In this document: in pieces, positions 40,004-41,191 of the stretch
How positions within the stretch are numbered: the first letter of the stretch is position 1
How the letters are laid out: the number at the start of each line of letters is the position of its first letter
Program-made: the position numbers and the translations under genes
The notes under the pieces: generated by a model
The model's input: the letters and a program-made list of their open reading frames with translations, nothing else
Databases searched by the model: none
What the model was told of the DNA's origin: nothing
Origin: a virus
Virus record (IMG/VR): IMGVR_UViG_3300028103_000026
Location: 1 to 41,191 of that record
Strand: one strand, 5' to 3'
DNA length: 41,191 nucleotides

Positions 40004-40960
40004 ATGCCAACAATTAAATTTAAAAATAGTGTAACTTCTAGTAGTGTACCAGGATCAGGAACATTACAACCTGGAGAACCAGCATTTAATATTGCTGATC
40101 AACGTGCTTGGGCAGGTAATGCCTCTAATAACCCAGTTAAAATTATTGGTAATGTTGCACAACAAGAAAGTAATGCAGTAAGTATTTCAGGCGGTACAGT
40201 TACCGTCAGCACTTATTCTTCATCAGCAGTTACTGGTAGCCAGTTAACACTAGGTGGTACAGCAGTAACACAAAGTACAGGCGCATGGGACGGCACGTCT
40301 AACTCAGTGTTAGTTAGCGAAGCCGGCGCCAAGTATATGACCGATAACAGATTAAAAGATAGATTGGTTGGTGTTTATGTTTATTCAGGATCAGGTACAT
40401 ACACTTATACTAAGAGTGGGCCAGAAGTACAAACATTACACGTTCTGTTATGTGGTGGGGGCGGTGGAGCCCGTGCATATTCAGAGTGTGGAGGTGGAGG
40501 TGGCTTTAGCGAAGGTATTATTACCGCTACGAGTATAACAACAGTAACAGTTACTATCGGCGGTGGCGGGTCCGGCGGAGCATATTTTGGATTTAGTCCT
40601 GATGGTGGTACAACTAGTTTTGGTGCTTATCTATCAGCAGGCGGCGGTTACGGCGCAAATAGAAATACACAGCACAGCGGTGGACATGGTGGAATAGGTT
40701 ATGGCGGTAGTATAAATACCTATGGAGGTATGGGAGGCAGTCATAATAATATGGACCAATATTCCACATCAAACGCTTCGGGCGGAATTGGTGGCGGAAC
40801 ATATTTTGGTGGTTGTTTGCAAGGCGATAGACCTGACTGGAGTACTTCAAGTAGTACGGCAGCACCAGGTACAGGCGGAGTAGCCATTGCACCGAACCAT
40901 AACGGACAAGGTGGCAGAAGCGGCCAGTCTGGAATTTGTATAGTTTATGAATATAGATAA
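40004..40960 (+). CDS. Glycine-rich adhesin-like fibre tip protein, paralogue 3
   Basis: This is a 318-residue protein, the third tandem copy. It has the anchor MPTIKFKNSVTSSSVPGSG, then GEPAFNIADQRAWAGNASNN and PVKIIGN, the linker YVYSGSGTYTYTKSGPEVQ, and a glycine-rich end domain (LCGGGGGARAYSECGGGGG, TSFGAYLSAGGGYGANRNTQ) ending ICIVYEYR. The variable part between Gly runs differs strongly from the other two copies (MGGSHNNMDQYSTSNASGG, GGCLQGDRPDWSTSSST). This is what would be expected if the loops meet different receptors. It begins 1 base after the previous stop codon, with no proper Shine-Dalgarno site, so it is likely translated by re-initiation. Confidence 0.65.
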   Translation: MPTIKFKNSVTSSSVPGSGTLQPGEPAFNIADQRAWAGNASNNPVKIIGNVAQQESNAVSISGGTVTVSTYSSSAVTGSQLTLGGTAVTQSTGAWDGTSNSVLVSEAGAKYMTDNRLKDRLVGVYVYSGSGTYTYTKSGPEVQTLHVLLCGGGGGARAYSECGGGGGFSEGIITATSITTVTVTIGGGGSGGAYFGFSPDGGTTSFGAYLSAGGGYGANRNTQHSGGHGGIGYGGSINTYGGMGGSHNNMDQYSTSNASGGIGGGTYFGGCLQGDRPDWSTSSSTAAPGTGGVAIAPNHNGQGGRSGQSGICIVYEYR

Positions 40961-40968
40961 GGATTATT

Positions 40969-41191
40969 ATGAAACGAGCACTAATTGATAGCAACAACTC
41001 TAGAGTAATTCAGATTGTTAACATCGGAGAAGAATTTGAAGTACACTCAGCATTGTATTGGGTAGATTGTCCCGATGATGCTGACACATACTACCTGTAT
41101 GATCCAGAAGAGTTAACATTTGAAGACCCACATGCGGCATCTAAAGACGAATTTGGAAATCCTGTAGAGCCATTTACTATGCAACGTCAAC
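40969..41191 (+). CDS. Small phage protein of unknown function, 3' end outside window
   Basis: An ATG with AAGGA 5 bases upstream opens a frame that stays open to the window end (74 codons seen). It begins MKRALIDSNNSRVIQIVNIG and continues EEFEVHSALYWVDCPDDADT, then YYLYDPEELTFEDP. It is acidic, with aromatic residues. I recall similar short proteins ('V-x-P-G-x-x-FEVHP-x-L-x-W-V-D-C') next to fibre genes in marine phages, some placed as assembly or structural proteins, but no function is established. The gene follows the third adhesin by 8 bases and so belongs to the same transcript. Confidence 0.7.
   Translation, partial: MKRALIDSNNSRVIQIVNIGEEFEVHSALYWVDCPDDADTYYLYDPEELTFEDPHAASKDEFGNPVEPFTMQRQ

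Noticed and set aside
37573-40960. Diversity-generating retroelement acting on the adhesins
   Set aside because: There is no reverse transcriptase and no template repeat with adenine-specific differences in the window. Loop variation fits ordinary recombination or divergence.
40614-40997. 127-codon minus-strand reading frame over the third adhesin
   Set aside because: It is antisense to a glycine-rich coding region. The composition (His, Tyr, Leu, Arg) is what reverse-read GGX codons give, and there is no start signal.

Overview
The window is a 41 kb piece of a T4-superfamily myovirus genome. It is probably marine: its closest recognisable style is that of the T4-like phages of ocean bacteria, but the host cannot be read from the sequence. 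All genes lie on the + strand and are densely packed. The largest gap is about 150 bases. I saw no tRNA, insertion sequence, CRISPR array, integrase or reverse transcriptase.

Region 1 (1-5,760) is the head-assembly block in T4 order: portal gp20 (5' end cut by the window), a 79-residue charged protein, a 191-residue protein resembling CstII/DUF115 glycosyltransferases, an acidic gp67/gp68-like prohead core protein, prohead protease gp21, scaffold gp22 and major capsid protein gp23. A strong terminator with a UUCG loop follows gp23. No gp24 (vertex protein) gene follows gp23.

Region 2 (5,800-16,980) holds a small structural protein, a 338-residue fibre-like protein, small beta proteins, and two long paralogous fibres of 1,139 and 1,404 residues. 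Both long fibres are built from 'NLELRANGTG'-type beta repeats around a pectin-lyase-like beta-helix. The second carries an extra LamG (concanavalin-A-like) domain.

Region 3 (17,010-36,580) is two giant paralogous fibre or adhesin genes of 2,670 and 3,835 codons. Both have seven N-terminal CBM5/12-like repeats, a beta-helix core, an Asp-box-like beta-propeller and a conserved C-terminal domain. The second has about 1,640 extra residues inserted in its beta-helix. These consist of a roughly 155-residue 'C-x-RD-x-GY-x-x-DAL' unit repeated in alternating A/B form.

Region 4 (36,597-41,191) has two small structural proteins, three tandem glycine-rich adhesin paralogues, which are plausible receptor-binding tip proteins, and the start of a further small gene.

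Most genes after gp23 therefore look like parts of an elaborate host-recognition apparatus. Several short domains recur as cassettes inserted inside other domains, sometimes nested, so paralogue comparison shows where insertions occurred. Late-promoter-like elements (NTAAATA, usually followed by C) precede the main blocks at about 1968, 5812, 8464, 11922 and 25043. Functions of the fibre proteins are inferred from domain appearance and position; none has been confirmed by a database search.
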